Assembly (NCBI GenBank): GCA_007129495.1
Contig: SKVJ01000007.1
Span: forward strand, 18,932 to 82,931
DNA: 64,000 nt
Direction of reading: 5' to 3'
From: Dehalococcoidia bacterium
GTDB lineage: Bacteria > Chloroflexota > Dehalococcoidia > GIF9 > AB-539-J10
Numbering within the stretch: the first letter of the stretch is position 1; the number at the start of each line of letters is the position of its first letter. A program made the translations under genes and the position numbers. The notes beneath the pieces are model-generated. The model did no database searches, was not told the DNA's origin, and worked only from the letters and a program-made list of their open reading frames with translations. Positions 36,964-45,927 of this stretch are shown here, piece after piece.

Positions 36964-38697
36964 TCACGCCTGATAATACAGTCGCGGGAGCAGGCGTGCG
37001 AGTACCACGGGCAATTCCGCAACCGAGTACGCCATTTCACACTTGCCCTCGCCGTAAATCGTCTCCTGAGGCGCGCCGACCGATACGGTTAACACCTCTA
37101 TTCCGGACCGCTGGCTCAGTCCCAGGGCCTGTCGCACAACATACGTATCCTTTGGATGGCCATCGGTGAAATGCAGCACCAGTTTCCGTTCCGCCCTTTG
37201 TCTCCTGAGTACGAGCACCGCAGCGGCAATCGCCTCTCCGGTCGGCGTCCCTCCATCGGTCCACACATCCGCCAGCGACAGAGGTATTCCTGTGGCTGCC
37301 AGTCTCGTCAGTTGCACAGGGGCCCCGGGGTGCAGCCCGCCGCTGGTATACGTCAGCACCTCGTACCACACCCGCGGTGCAAGTCCACGAAGTGCCTCAG
37401 ACACCACGCAGGCGGCGCGGTTGACAACCGGCATGTGTGACCGCATCGATGCCGAGACATCAATGAGGAACACCAGCGCCATTGAGCGTCCGTGGTGCCG
37501 ATCACGCCTCTTGAACACGCTCGATTTGCCGGCGGCAGCTTTCGTAAGGGCTCTTCCGTCCAGCTTTCCGTTGCGCAGTCCATAGCGCCAGCGCGATTTG
37601 ACCTCGTCAAGGCGCGCGAAGATCCGGCGCACGGATTCGATCTCCCGGGATGTCTCTCTACGTGCCCGCTCATAACTCTTCGAGTCAAAACGGGCTTCCC
37701 TGATTGTGGTGACTGAGGCTCGTATTCCAAGTTCACGCAGTTCTCCAGTCACAACTTCTACTTCAGATCCTGACTCGGCGGGCTCTACGGGCATGTCCGG
37801 AGGTACCGGAACAGCTGCTTCGAGTTCTATTGTTGTCAGGTCGGTCAAACCGCTACTGTCTCCGCCTCCACGTGCATTCCTCCACAGACGCAGCCGTGTT
37901 GCTGCCTGCACATCACCTTCCCAGTCGTCTTCTCTCCCGCTGAACCACCCTCCTGAATCCTCAGACAAGGATGGAAACGATTCCAGCCACTTCCAGATGT
38001 CTCCTGCCAGACACAATCGACGCAAAGCGTCCCTCACCTTAAGATACTTGTCGACACGCTTGTCGAGGCCAGTGACTGCCTGGCGCAGATCACTGCCGCC
38101 CAGCATCGACGCGTCCCATCCGTGAAGCCTGTAACCCAGCCAGAGTCCAGTCACGGTATGCCGCGATAACGGAAGATCGACAGCCGCAACGCCCTTCGGG
38201 ATGCGCCAGGGCATGACGGTCCTTCGCATCTCCCTGAGGTACGAGGACAAGGTCTTCGAAAGTCTTCCAAGTCGCTCCGACACGTACACCTCTTCGAGCA
38301 TGCAGTGCAGGCGCGCAAACTGCGTGCGATCCCGTTCGTTGAGGTCGGGCCACTCTCTCCAGCGTGAACTCGCCACAGAGAGTTCCCTCAGTGCCACCTC
38401 GCGGATGGCAAGGCCTACGAGACAATCGACTACAACACCCGGAATCGGCGCGGCAAAGCCGCTCACCAGTCTGGGGTCAAGAATCACTGGAGATGAAACG
38501 GGAGTATGCGTCCGGCCGCCCGCAGGTCGAAGTCGTCTCCGTACTAATTCAGCCTGAGCAGCCGCCCCTCCAAGGGCGGAGGACAGCTCTCGCGAACGGT
38601 CCGTCGAGCGATCTATGCGCCAGTAATCAGACAGGTTCCTGCCAGCCCCACCCGGAGTGGGCTCAACTGTTATCTGGTCCGGCCACAAAGGGTTCAT
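36964..38697 (-). CDS. VWA-domain protein of the NorD/CobT/CoxE type
   Basis: The C-terminal 200 residues form a von Willebrand A domain with the MIDAS motif DVSASM and TDGHPKD further on. The long N-terminal part is helical and Arg-rich. Proteins of this architecture work with a MoxR-type ATPase to insert metal cofactors or activate an enzyme. The partner ATPase is the next gene upstream. The target enzyme is not evident nearby. The start may be ATG 38697 or TTG 38688, which has GGTGGAGG 9 bases upstream; both overlap the end of the ATPase gene. A TTG at 38736 has no visible site. Confidence 0.8.
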   Translation of the reverse strand: MNPLWPDQITVEPTPGGAGRNLSDYWRIDRSTDRSRELSSALGGAAAQAELVRRRLRPAGGRTHTPVSSPVILDPRLVSGFAAPIPGVVVDCLVGLAIREVALRELSVASSRWREWPDLNERDRTQFARLHCMLEEVYVSERLGRLSKTLSSYLREMRRTVMPWRIPKGVAAVDLPLSRHTVTGLWLGYRLHGWDASMLGGSDLRQAVTGLDKRVDKYLKVRDALRRLCLAGDIWKWLESFPSLSEDSGGWFSGREDDWEGDVQAATRLRLWRNARGGGDSSGLTDLTTIELEAAVPVPPDMPVEPAESGSEVEVVTGELRELGIRASVTTIREARFDSKSYERARRETSREIESVRRIFARLDEVKSRWRYGLRNGKLDGRALTKAAAGKSSVFKRRDRHHGRSMALVFLIDVSASMRSHMPVVNRAACVVSEALRGLAPRVWYEVLTYTSGGLHPGAPVQLTRLAATGIPLSLADVWTDGGTPTGEAIAAAVLVLRRQRAERKLVLHFTDGHPKDTYVVRQALGLSQRSGIEVLTVSVGAPQETIYGEGKCEMAYSVAELPVVLARLLPRLYYQA

Positions 38698-39541
38698 CCT
38701 CCACCCACTGTAGCGCCTGGAGGGCCGTCTTCTCAAGGGCGATATCTTCTGTGCCGAATATTATCGCCGTCTCAACTGCCTCGCGTAGCGATGCTCCCTC
38801 GCATATCTCCTCGGCAGCGACCATGAGTTGCCGCGTGGAAACCGGAACCGGACGCGAGGCTTTGCGCAGCGTATGTGCGAACTCGGTCAGCTTGTGGGCC
38901 ATAGGAGAGGAGAGTCCATGGGACTGGAGAATCGCCGCCTCCTCTCGCTTCGGCGGATAGTCGAGTCTGACCGTCCGTGGAAACCGGTCGCGTACTGCTG
39001 CGTCGAGAGGATTCACCCCGAAGAACTCCTCCCCTTCATTGAGAGTGGCAAAGAAGACCACTCCGGCTGCGACCCGGACCTCATAGGTGAGGTCGTCGCT
39101 CCAGAGTGAGCGTCGCCAGTCCAGTAGCCCTAACACGGCATTCAACACCTCTGGATGAGCCCTGTTGATTTCATCCAGAAGAATCACGCAAGAAGGAGTC
39201 TCGGTTGCATGAATGAATCGGGCCTTTCGATACCAGGTCTCTCCCTGGTTCAGCCTGTCCTTTCCGAACCACTGCTCGGCATCAACAAACGCCCCGCAAT
39301 GGACTTCATAGAAAGGCCTGCTCCAGCGAGCCGCGAAATCCCTTGCCAGTGTGGTCTTGCCGCATCCCTTAGGGCCGCGTATCAAGACATTGACCTGCTC
39401 GCCACGATCTGAGCGGGACGCGACACGGCTGAGGCGCTCAATATTCTTCGCGGAAACCCAGAATCCTTCTTCTCTCGGAGGAACGGCGAGGGCCGTCCGG
39501 GCCGTCCCGTGCTGCAATACTTCTTCGTCCATGCTATGCAT
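38663..39541 (-). CDS. MoxR/CbbQ-type AAA+ ATPase
   Basis: It has Walker A (RGPKGCGKTT), Walker B (CVILLDEINRA), sensor 1 (FATLNEG) and an arginine-finger region (AVRDRFPRTVRLDY), typical of MoxR-family chaperone ATPases. Such ATPases remodel partner enzymes together with VWA proteins, here the overlapping downstream gene. The start is uncertain between ATG 39541 and ATG 39532. A possible TTGTTC-17-TAGAAT promoter (TAGAAT at 39598-39593) would begin the RNA near 39586, making GTG 39589 unlikely. Confidence 0.85.
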   Translation of the reverse strand: MHSMDEEVLQHGTARTALAVPPREEGFWVSAKNIERLSRVASRSDRGEQVNVLIRGPKGCGKTTLARDFAARWSRPFYEVHCGAFVDAEQWFGKDRLNQGETWYRKARFIHATETPSCVILLDEINRAHPEVLNAVLGLLDWRRSLWSDDLTYEVRVAAGVVFFATLNEGEEFFGVNPLDAAVRDRFPRTVRLDYPPKREEAAILQSHGLSSPMAHKLTEFAHTLRKASRPVPVSTRQLMVAAEEICEGASLREAVETAIIFGTEDIALEKTALQALQWVEDEPFVAGPDNS

Positions 39542-39648
39542 CTTTGCCGATCCCGCTTTCACAACCAGTCTCGGTTCACCCTGCTGCACGTCATTCTACA
39601 GACTGCCCTTCTGCTGAACAAACACGGTAAACGCCAGACTCCTGAGTC

Positions 39649-40944
39649 TCAGTGATGATGGACGGGATTCAAGTGCGAGGGCCTGGCTGCATAGAGGAGC
39701 AGTCCGCACAGCAGTAGAGCTCCTACGAGGATGACGAGCATCGGTGTATATGACCCTGTGATATCGTAGAGGTATCCCGAGAGCCAGGGGCTGATTGCCC
39801 CACCCGTTGAGATACCCAGAACCATCATGCCTTGAATCGCTCCATAGGATTTGCCGTGAAACAGGTCTGCGACCGTGGCAAACAGTACGGGAGGCAGCAC
39901 TCCCAATCCAAAGCCGAAGGATACTGCGAATGTATAGGCCATCCATGGCTGTGTGGCGTCCTGGATGATGAACAACAGGCCCGCTGAGGCAACGGTAAGC
40001 GCGCAGGCAGGGAGATACACTCGCTCACGGCCCAGCCTGTCGGAGACGGAACTGGCGAGATTGCCCGTCACAAAGACTATGCCAAAGACACTGTATACTG
40101 TTGCGGCAGCCATCGGGCTGTAACCGGCATCTCGAAAGAAATAGACCTGGTGTGCGATGGCAATCTTCTCCGCTATGCCTATCTGACAGAACCCGGCGAC
40201 CCACAGCATCCAGAACTGAGGCGTCTTCGCTGCCCGTCTGAATGTCCACGGCTCCCTGCGCCACGGCGTAACATTTGCCTCATTATGTGCCGTCCCGGCT
40301 GCAGTTCCGGACAAATCTCCGGTCGGAGTGGTAACCGCAAGGGGGGCTCTCCTCATGAACACCAGTACCAGAGGAACCATCACAACGACGAAGGACAATC
40401 CGCCTATAACATAGGCGCTTTGCCACCCGTACGTTGATATGAGGTGCTGCGCCCCTGACGCGGCTACAAGGCTCATCCCGAATCCTGCAGCCAGGACCGC
40501 GAAGACCAGTCCTCTATTCCGGGTGAACCAGGGAGTCACAATTGCTCCGAGGGGCGTGATTCCAATCATGCTTATCCCGACCGCGACTACAACGCCGAAC
40601 AGCAGGTAGAAGTGCCACTCCCGTGTGCCGAGGCCGCAGAGCGCGAACCCTGCTCCGAGAATCAGAATTCCCAGGGCCACCACCAACTGAGGTTTGAATC
40701 TGTCCACCAGGCTGCCAACCGCGGGAGAAAGCAGTCCGTACACCAGGATGCTGAGCGAAAACATAGCAGCGGTGTTGCCTCTGGTCCAGCCGAAGTCCTC
40801 AACAATGGCCGGATAGAATACGGAGAACGAGTTCCTCAGCGCGAAGCCGAAAGCCATAACCAGGAATGCGACTCCCAGTACGCTCCAGCGACGTTTGTTG
40901 CCTTCTCTCCAACTGTGAATCGGACTATCTGACGGTATCTTCAT
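39649..40944 (-). CDS. Major facilitator superfamily transporter
   Basis: This 431-aa integral membrane protein has about twelve hydrophobic segments, a short cytoplasmic N-terminus (residues 1-20) and a His-rich C-terminal end. FGWTRGNTAAMFSL in the first third and the central hydrophilic loop near residues 205-230 resemble the oxalate/formate and monocarboxylate porter branch of the MFS. A monocarboxylate or 2-oxo acid substrate is plausible but unproven. It stands alone between the MoxR gene and the ABC genes. Confidence 0.85.
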   Translation of the reverse strand: MKIPSDSPIHSWREGNKRRWSVLGVAFLVMAFGFALRNSFSVFYPAIVEDFGWTRGNTAAMFSLSILVYGLLSPAVGSLVDRFKPQLVVALGILILGAGFALCGLGTREWHFYLLFGVVVAVGISMIGITPLGAIVTPWFTRNRGLVFAVLAAGFGMSLVAASGAQHLISTYGWQSAYVIGGLSFVVVMVPLVLVFMRRAPLAVTTPTGDLSGTAAGTAHNEANVTPWRREPWTFRRAAKTPQFWMLWVAGFCQIGIAEKIAIAHQVYFFRDAGYSPMAAATVYSVFGIVFVTGNLASSVSDRLGRERVYLPACALTVASAGLLFIIQDATQPWMAYTFAVSFGFGLGVLPPVLFATVADLFHGKSYGAIQGMMVLGISTGGAISPWLSGYLYDITGSYTPMLVILVGALLLCGLLLYAARPSHLNPVHHH

Positions 40945-41004
40945 GCTTGCCCCATTCTGGCCGATGGTTTGCCACTATTGGAATCAGTCAACCGACCGGT
41001 GGCG

Positions 41005-41703
41005 TTACTTCTCATGGGTTAGAATGTCACCCACCTGCTCTTCACCCTCGACTTCTCCATCTTTCAGCCAGATGACCCGGTCGGTATACGACCACTCCTC
41101 TCGCTCGTGAGTTACCATTACGATGGTCTGGCCGTAAGAGTCACACAGTTCTCTAAGCAGTCCCAGAACAATCTTCCGGTTCTCCGTATCAAGGTTCGCG
41201 CATGGCTCATCGGCGAACAGGATTCTTGGACTGTTCGCGAGTGCCCTCGCAATCGCAACGCGCTGCTGCTCTCCACCGGACAGTTCGTAAGGCAGGTGTG
41301 CCGCTCGATTACCCAGTGCTACCCTCTTAAGGAGTTCGTGTGCCCTTTCGATGCATTTGGCTCGCGTTTCCCCGGTGAGAAGAACCGGCAGGTACACGTT
41401 CTCAAGCGCCGTCAATTCGGGCATGAGCGCATATTCCTGAAAAATGTAGCCGCACTGCCGCAGACGAAAATCTGCCTTGCGGCCGGGCGGAAGGTATGAC
41501 ACTTCAGTGCCATCTACTACAATGCTCCCTTCAGAAGGAGTATCGAGTAATGCCAGCAGGTGGAGAAGCGTCGACTTCCCCGCACCACTCGGTCCCATGA
41601 TAGCGACGAACTCTCCTTCAGCCACTTCAAAGCTCACCTTCTTGAGAGCCTCTACGGGGACTCTCCCTCCATAGGTCTTACTCACATCACTCACTGTAAG
41701 CAT
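41005..41703 (-). CDS. ABC transporter ATP-binding protein (LolD/MacB type)
   Basis: The 232-aa ATPase has Walker A (GPSGAGKSTLLH), the Q-loop, signature LSGGEQQRVAIARAL, Walker B (RILFADEP) and the H-loop (VMVTHERE). LolD/FtsE-like ATPases pair with FtsX-fold permeases, and the gene directly upstream encodes one. The start is ATG 41703, a few bases after the permease stop. An in-frame extension to 41727 would overlap the permease. The complex probably exports a lipid, lipoprotein or peptide, or acts mechanically, rather than importing a nutrient. Confidence 0.92.
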   Translation of the reverse strand: MLTVSDVSKTYGGRVPVEALKKVSFEVAEGEFVAIMGPSGAGKSTLLHLLALLDTPSEGSIVVDGTEVSYLPPGRKADFRLRQCGYIFQEYALMPELTALENVYLPVLLTGETRAKCIERAHELLKRVALGNRAAHLPYELSGGEQQRVAIARALANSPRILFADEPCANLDTENRKIVLGLLRELCDSYGQTIVMVTHEREEWSYTDRVIWLKDGEVEGEEQVGDILTHEK

Positions 41704-41707
41704 TATT

Positions 41708-42931
41708 TCAGCCCCATATCGCTTCAATAATGTCGGCTTTCACAACCCTGTATGATGGCAGAAAGCCTCCGATAATACTCATCACTACAAGTCCTGCGCC
41801 GTTCACGAGCAGATCACGGCCTGTCACGACGAGACTAACGTCGCCAATCGGAAAGTCGAGAGGATTTGACCGAAAGTATGGTCCCACCGCGAAGTACATG
41901 AATGAAGCGCCCAGCCCGACCCCGACAATTCCGAAGAACAGTGCCTGGAGAACGTACGAGGTGGTTATGATTCCCTCGCTCATCCCGATCGCCTTGAGAA
42001 TGCCTATCTGCCGTTTCCGGGTGAACGCATTGATGTAGATCACGATGAAGATAGTGATGCCGGCGACCAGCAGGCCAATGGAGGAGATAATGCCTACTAT
42101 CCTGATGAGACTGTCGGTGAATCCCCTGAAGAAGCTCAGGTAGTCAGTCCATGGCCGTAGCACAACAGTATCTGCGCCACGCTGCTCCAGGCTGCGGATG
42201 AATTGCGCCTCCCTGCCCGGTTCCTCCGTCCGTATGAGTATCTCCGAAGCCCTGTCATGAAGTCCCAGGACTCCTTCCATCTCCCTTTGCGTTACAAACG
42301 CTCCAATGTCCACCAGAGGGAACCTGGTGGCAAAGATACCCTTCACGGTATAGATGCGCTCCACTCCATTGGCGTAGAAGACCGAAATCTCGTCGCCCAC
42401 GTCGGCGCCCTGGAGCGATTGCATCTCAATCGACGCGCCATAACCGCCGGAGAGTTCCCTCCCCAGCATTATCTGGTCGTGATCCAAAGGTTCCAGGTAT
42501 TCCCCGGCCACCATCCATTCATGCAAGTGAGTTACCCTCTGCTCTTTGGCCGGGTCGATCGATCGAATCGGCCATGACATCTGTCGTTCCGTCTCGTCAT
42601 CCTCGCGAGGGTCAAACACCAGAGTCGCACCGAGAATATACCTCGGGCTGGTGGCAACGATGCCGGGAGTACTCTCAATAAGCACCTCAAGGGCAGCCAC
42701 GCTCCGAATGTGTTGCTCACCCGCAAGGGGTTCCGCAACTATATTGCCAACGTGGTTGTCTATAACCTGCCGGTCGATCGTGGCTACCACTCCGTCGACA
42801 AGGCCGGCCATCACCGTCATATTGACGAAGGCGAGCGCAATGATAAGAATGGTGAGAAGCAGTGTTCCTTTGCTGCCTCTCGTCACCGACCTTGAGACAA
42901 GTAGAAGAGCAACTTTCAGGTTGGATATCAT
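41708..42931 (-). CDS. FtsX-family ABC transporter permease
   Basis: This permease of about 407 aa has one N-terminal membrane helix (near residues 20-45), a large periplasmic-type domain (about 50-270), and three C-terminal helices, as in LolC/MacB proteins. The N-terminal NLKVALLLVSRSVTRG motif and the SYRVVKADIIEAIWG C-terminus are characteristic. ATG 42931 is preferred over 42979 because similarity begins there. It forms an operon with the ATPase gene. No membrane-fusion protein is adjacent. Confidence 0.85.
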   Translation of the reverse strand: MISNLKVALLLVSRSVTRGSKGTLLLTILIIALAFVNMTVMAGLVDGVVATIDRQVIDNHVGNIVAEPLAGEQHIRSVAALEVLIESTPGIVATSPRYILGATLVFDPREDDETERQMSWPIRSIDPAKEQRVTHLHEWMVAGEYLEPLDHDQIMLGRELSGGYGASIEMQSLQGADVGDEISVFYANGVERIYTVKGIFATRFPLVDIGAFVTQREMEGVLGLHDRASEILIRTEEPGREAQFIRSLEQRGADTVVLRPWTDYLSFFRGFTDSLIRIVGIISSIGLLVAGITIFIVIYINAFTRKRQIGILKAIGMSEGIITTSYVLQALFFGIVGVGLGASFMYFAVGPYFRSNPLDFPIGDVSLVVTGRDLLVNGAGLVVMSIIGGFLPSYRVVKADIIEAIWG

Positions 42932-43024
42932 GATCTGCTGTTGGCCTGCCAGCCGTTCCCTCGATTGTACACCAGACAATATGACACAGGCAGCCGGCGG
43001 ATCGTATCCGCGGAAGGCTGGAGG

Positions 43025-43053
43025 TTGCTCCCGCGACCTGCTCTCTCTACAAT
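43025..43053 (+). promoter_or_regulatory. Promoter of the 43108-45170 operon
   Basis: TTGCTC (43025-43030) and TACAAT (43048-43053) are 17 bases apart, with a predicted start near 43060. A small GC hairpin around the inverted GCGGAT/ATCCGC pair lies just upstream, between the divergent genes. Confidence 0.6.
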
Positions 43054-43107
43054 TACTCCATCACTGTGAACCGGCGCACCAGTGCCGGAGATCGAAGGAG
43101 ATATATC

Positions 43108-44052
43108 ATGCGCACACTTGGAGAGATACGTGAGTTCATGGAATCGATGGGGATACCAGGGCGTGACCAGTGGGAGTTGCCGGATTCGACCCTGTCATTT
43201 CCCGATGGCGCGCACTGGAGGATAGAAATCGCAGGCATCGAACGAGTGTCGACTATGGAGGCCATGATCGACGAGTCCCGCAAGAGGCAGATTCCCGTGC
43301 ATCGGGCCATAGCCACCGTCGGCGGTTCGACCTACCTTGATGCAGGGGAACTCCGTGCAATGGCTCAACTGGCACGCGATGAAGGAATCGAAGTCATCAT
43401 GGGGGTAGGTCCGCGCAAGGCATGGGATATAGGAGCGAGAGAATCCTCGACGTGGGAGGGCGGAATGCTGGGTTTGCGCCTTCGCGGCTCCGACAGCATC
43501 TCGTACTGGCTCGCCGACATGATGCGGAATATCGAAGGCGGCTTCCGTGGTTTTCTTGTGTATGATGAGGGAGTTCTCTCCATTGTCGGCCGGATGCGGG
43601 AGCAGGGGTTTGTGCCGAAGGAGACCGTCTTCAAGTTCTCCGTCTTCGGGGGACACGGCAGTCCGGCGGGAGCCCGTGTTCTCGTGGGGCTGGGCGCCAA
43701 TACATTCAATCCATGTTCCGACGTCTCGCTGCCCATACTGTCCGCCATTCGCAAGGGTGTGCAAATCCCTCTCGACGTCTATATCTCCTTGTGCGATGCC
43801 CTCGGAGGCGCATACCGCATCATGGAGACTCCGGAGATCGCCCGCATATCTTCTCCCTGCTATTTCAAGATTGAACCCGCGAAATCGGAGATGGAACTCT
43901 ACAAACCGTGGACTGAAGAGGGCGTACATGCGAGCCTCGCGCGAGAAAAAGTGAAGATGGCCGAGGTGATCAGTGAGATAATGGCCCTCCATGCGCCCCA
44001 GTTGAAGATGTCGGCCGCGCGACCTTCTGACCTGACGCTTCCCGTAGTATGA
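43108..44052 (+). CDS. TIM-barrel-like protein of unknown function (U32-peptidase-related)
   Basis: I cannot assign a function to this 314-aa protein. It has the alternating strand-helix pattern of a TIM barrel (IEIAGIERVSTMEAM, GIEVIMGVGPRKAWDIG, GFRGFLVYDEG, VFKFSVFGGHGSPAG, FNPCSDVSLPILSAIRK). It recalls proteins often labelled as U32-peptidase-like, but no catalytic residues can be named with confidence. ATG 43108 has AAGGAG 7 bases upstream. It overlaps the open frame of the phosphotriesterase-like gene and is presumably cotranscribed with it, suggesting a shared substrate. Confidence 0.7.
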   Translation: MRTLGEIREFMESMGIPGRDQWELPDSTLSFPDGAHWRIEIAGIERVSTMEAMIDESRKRQIPVHRAIATVGGSTYLDAGELRAMAQLARDEGIEVIMGVGPRKAWDIGARESSTWEGGMLGLRLRGSDSISYWLADMMRNIEGGFRGFLVYDEGVLSIVGRMREQGFVPKETVFKFSVFGGHGSPAGARVLVGLGANTFNPCSDVSLPILSAIRKGVQIPLDVYISLCDALGGAYRIMETPEIARISSPCYFKIEPAKSEMELYKPWTEEGVHASLAREKVKMAEVISEIMALHAPQLKMSAARPSDLTLPVV

Positions 44053-44084
44053 GGCGCTACATCCGGAATAAGGAGATTGCTTAC

Positions 44085-45170
44085 ATGAGCATTCCCAGCC
44101 TGATTGGAGAAGCACAGACCGTCCTCGGCACAGTGTCCCCTGACGCCTTGGGCATCATCCTCCCCCATGAGCACTGCATGCTGGACATGTCTATCTGGTT
44201 CGCCGAGCCTCCGACTGTCACGGGCAAGCGGGTCGCTCGCGAACCGCTAAGCCTGGACAATCTCTGGTACGTTCGGTATCACCCGTACAGCAACATAGAT
44301 AACGTCCAGTTGCTCGACGAAAATATGGCCATCCAGGAGTTGATGCGGTACCGTCTCTCCGGAGGATGCACCGTCGTCGACATGACCAACGTTGGGTTAG
44401 GCCGCGATCCTCTCGCTCTCGCTCGCATCTCGCGTGCAACGGGGCTCCATATCGTCATGGGTGCCGGCTACTACGTGGAAGAATCTCTTCCGCCGGGATC
44501 GAATATGAATGAAGATGATATTGCGCGCGAAATCGTGCGCGATATTACGGAGGGTGTCGACGGTACCGGCATCCGCGCCGGGCTCATCGGGGAGATAGGT
44601 ATCAAGGTCTGGCCGTTGTCCGAGGGAGAAAAGACCTTTCTTCGGGCTGCCGCGCTCGCCCAGAAAGAGACCGGTGGGTTCATCAACATCCATACGGGCC
44701 GCAGTCCCAACTCTCCGTTCGAAGTTATTGAGTTCCTGGATAAGGCAGGAGCAGATGTGAGCCGGGTAGTGATGAGCCATATCGACCGCACCCTGTTCTC
44801 CCACGAGGACCGGGTGCGCCTCGCCAGGACTGGCTGCATTCTGGAATACGATCTGTTCGCACTGGAAGGCTGGATGCCGGAGAACATTCGCATGGTGTAT
44901 TCGGAGGATGAACCGACCAGGAGGGCTGATCTGCCAAACGACGCAGCACGTGTGGACCATCTGATCGCTCTCATCGGTGACGGATTCATCAACCAGTTGT
45001 TGGTCTCGCATGATCATAATTCCAAGACACGGCTCTGCCGGTACGGGGGTCCGGGCTACGCGCACCTCCTCAACAATGTCGTCCCCATGATGCGCCGCAA
45101 GGGCATGAGTCAGGAGCAGATAGACGTTATCATGATGGAGAATCCAAAGCGATTGCTGACATTCGTGTAG
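44085..45170 (+). CDS. Phosphotriesterase-like metal-dependent hydrolase
   Basis: This amidohydrolase-superfamily protein of 361 aa has metal ligands His28/His30 (PHEH), a bridging position in LIGEIGIKVW that appears to be Glu rather than carboxylated Lys, His in INIHTGR and MSHIDR, and Asp in VSHDH. The Glu bridge resembles E. coli phosphotriesterase-homology protein rather than true phosphotriesterases, so a lactonase or other ester substrate is likelier than organophosphates. ATG 44085 has AAGGAG 9 bases upstream. An earlier in-frame ATG at 44049 overlaps the preceding gene. Confidence 0.82.
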   Translation: MSIPSLIGEAQTVLGTVSPDALGIILPHEHCMLDMSIWFAEPPTVTGKRVAREPLSLDNLWYVRYHPYSNIDNVQLLDENMAIQELMRYRLSGGCTVVDMTNVGLGRDPLALARISRATGLHIVMGAGYYVEESLPPGSNMNEDDIAREIVRDITEGVDGTGIRAGLIGEIGIKVWPLSEGEKTFLRAAALAQKETGGFINIHTGRSPNSPFEVIEFLDKAGADVSRVVMSHIDRTLFSHEDRVRLARTGCILEYDLFALEGWMPENIRMVYSEDEPTRRADLPNDAARVDHLIALIGDGFINQLLVSHDHNSKTRLCRYGGPGYAHLLNNVVPMMRRKGMSQEQIDVIMMENPKRLLTFV

Positions 45171-45231
45171 CCATAAGGTTGATCTCGACACAAGCGGTTT
45201 CGAGTTTCGCCAGAGTGCTCCCGGTGTGTCG

Positions 45232-45250
45232 AACCGGAAGCGCTCCGGTT
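45232..45250 (+). terminator. Possible terminator hairpin
   Basis: A 7-bp stem (45232-45238 with 45244-45250) with an AGCGC loop lies 60 bases after the phosphotriesterase-like gene. There is no U-tract, so the assignment is weak. Confidence 0.35.
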
Positions 45251-45309
45251 GGTCCGTAACCTCCTGCAGTCCAGGGATGAGACAGGTGTCTGATACAGAC
45301 CCTCGATAG

Positions 45310-45696
45310 AAGGATACTGCGGCGAATTTCTACCGACGCCACGCCCGTAGGTATGCCGAGATAGCGCATGCATACCGTCAATCAGTATACGCGGAGGCGT
45401 CGGTACCCCAACGCACTGACGACCTGGTGCGCATTCTGCGTCCATCTGGCGTCCTGCAACTGATGTTCAAGCATGGCCATGGCGTGCTGACACTGCACGC
45501 TGCTGATTACGGAGTTTCAAGGTCGTTTCTGCTGTACGACGAACAGACGGTGTTCAGGTCTCTGCAGCGCCTCGGTATGGAACTCATCGCGCCGGGCGGC
45601 AGCGCGGCGCTGGGTGGGCTGATGTACTTCACCGACACCAAAGGCGCAGCGCATTGCGTCTTTCACATGCGGAAACCTGCCCATCCCTCTCGTTAA
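45310..45696 (+). pseudogene. Remnant of a SAM-dependent methyltransferase with internal deletion
   Basis: One frame is open from 45310 to the stop at 45694-45696. It begins NFYRRHARRYAEIAHAYRQ, like the N-terminal helix of class I methyltransferases, then passes directly to DDLVRILRPSGVLQLMFKHG, the post-core strand. The glycine-rich SAM-binding core expected between them is missing. No ATG, GTG or TTG occurs in frame before GTG 45427, so a full protein is unlikely. An 89-aa product from 45427 could still be made. The reading as a deletion remnant rests on motif order only. Confidence 0.5.
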
Positions 45697-45777
45697 ATTG
45701 TGGTACTGTCCTCGCCCGGCAAGCCGCTTCCCGGCAGCGAGGCGACAGCAACCGAAGCTGGGTTCGCAACGCTCCCG

Positions 45778-45806
45778 TTGTCTACCCTGTACGAATGGAT
45801 TATACT
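45778..45806 (+). promoter_or_regulatory. Promoter upstream of the DUF401 permease
   Basis: TTGTCT (45778-45783) and TATACT (45801-45806) are 17 bases apart. The start near 45813 would leave a leader of about 115 bases before GTG 45928. That leader holds a GC-rich palindromic stretch (CCCCGCTGCAGGGG), and no recognisable riboswitch. Confidence 0.55.
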
Positions 45807-45927
45807 AACCCGTCTTCGCTCAAACTGCTTCGCGAGTCCGTAATGTCAACAATCTTGCGCATGGGATGCCTGCGATTGAGCCTGCTTACTGCGGCCAGCC
45901 CCGCTGCAGGGGAGTGCGCGTAGCACT

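Noticed and set aside
45654..45923. 89-codon frame upstream of the DUF401 gene
   Set aside because: It overlaps the methyltransferase remnant in another frame, crosses the promoter at 45778-45806, and has no similarity. A short internal frame from 45843 looks weakly signal-peptide-like but has no further support.
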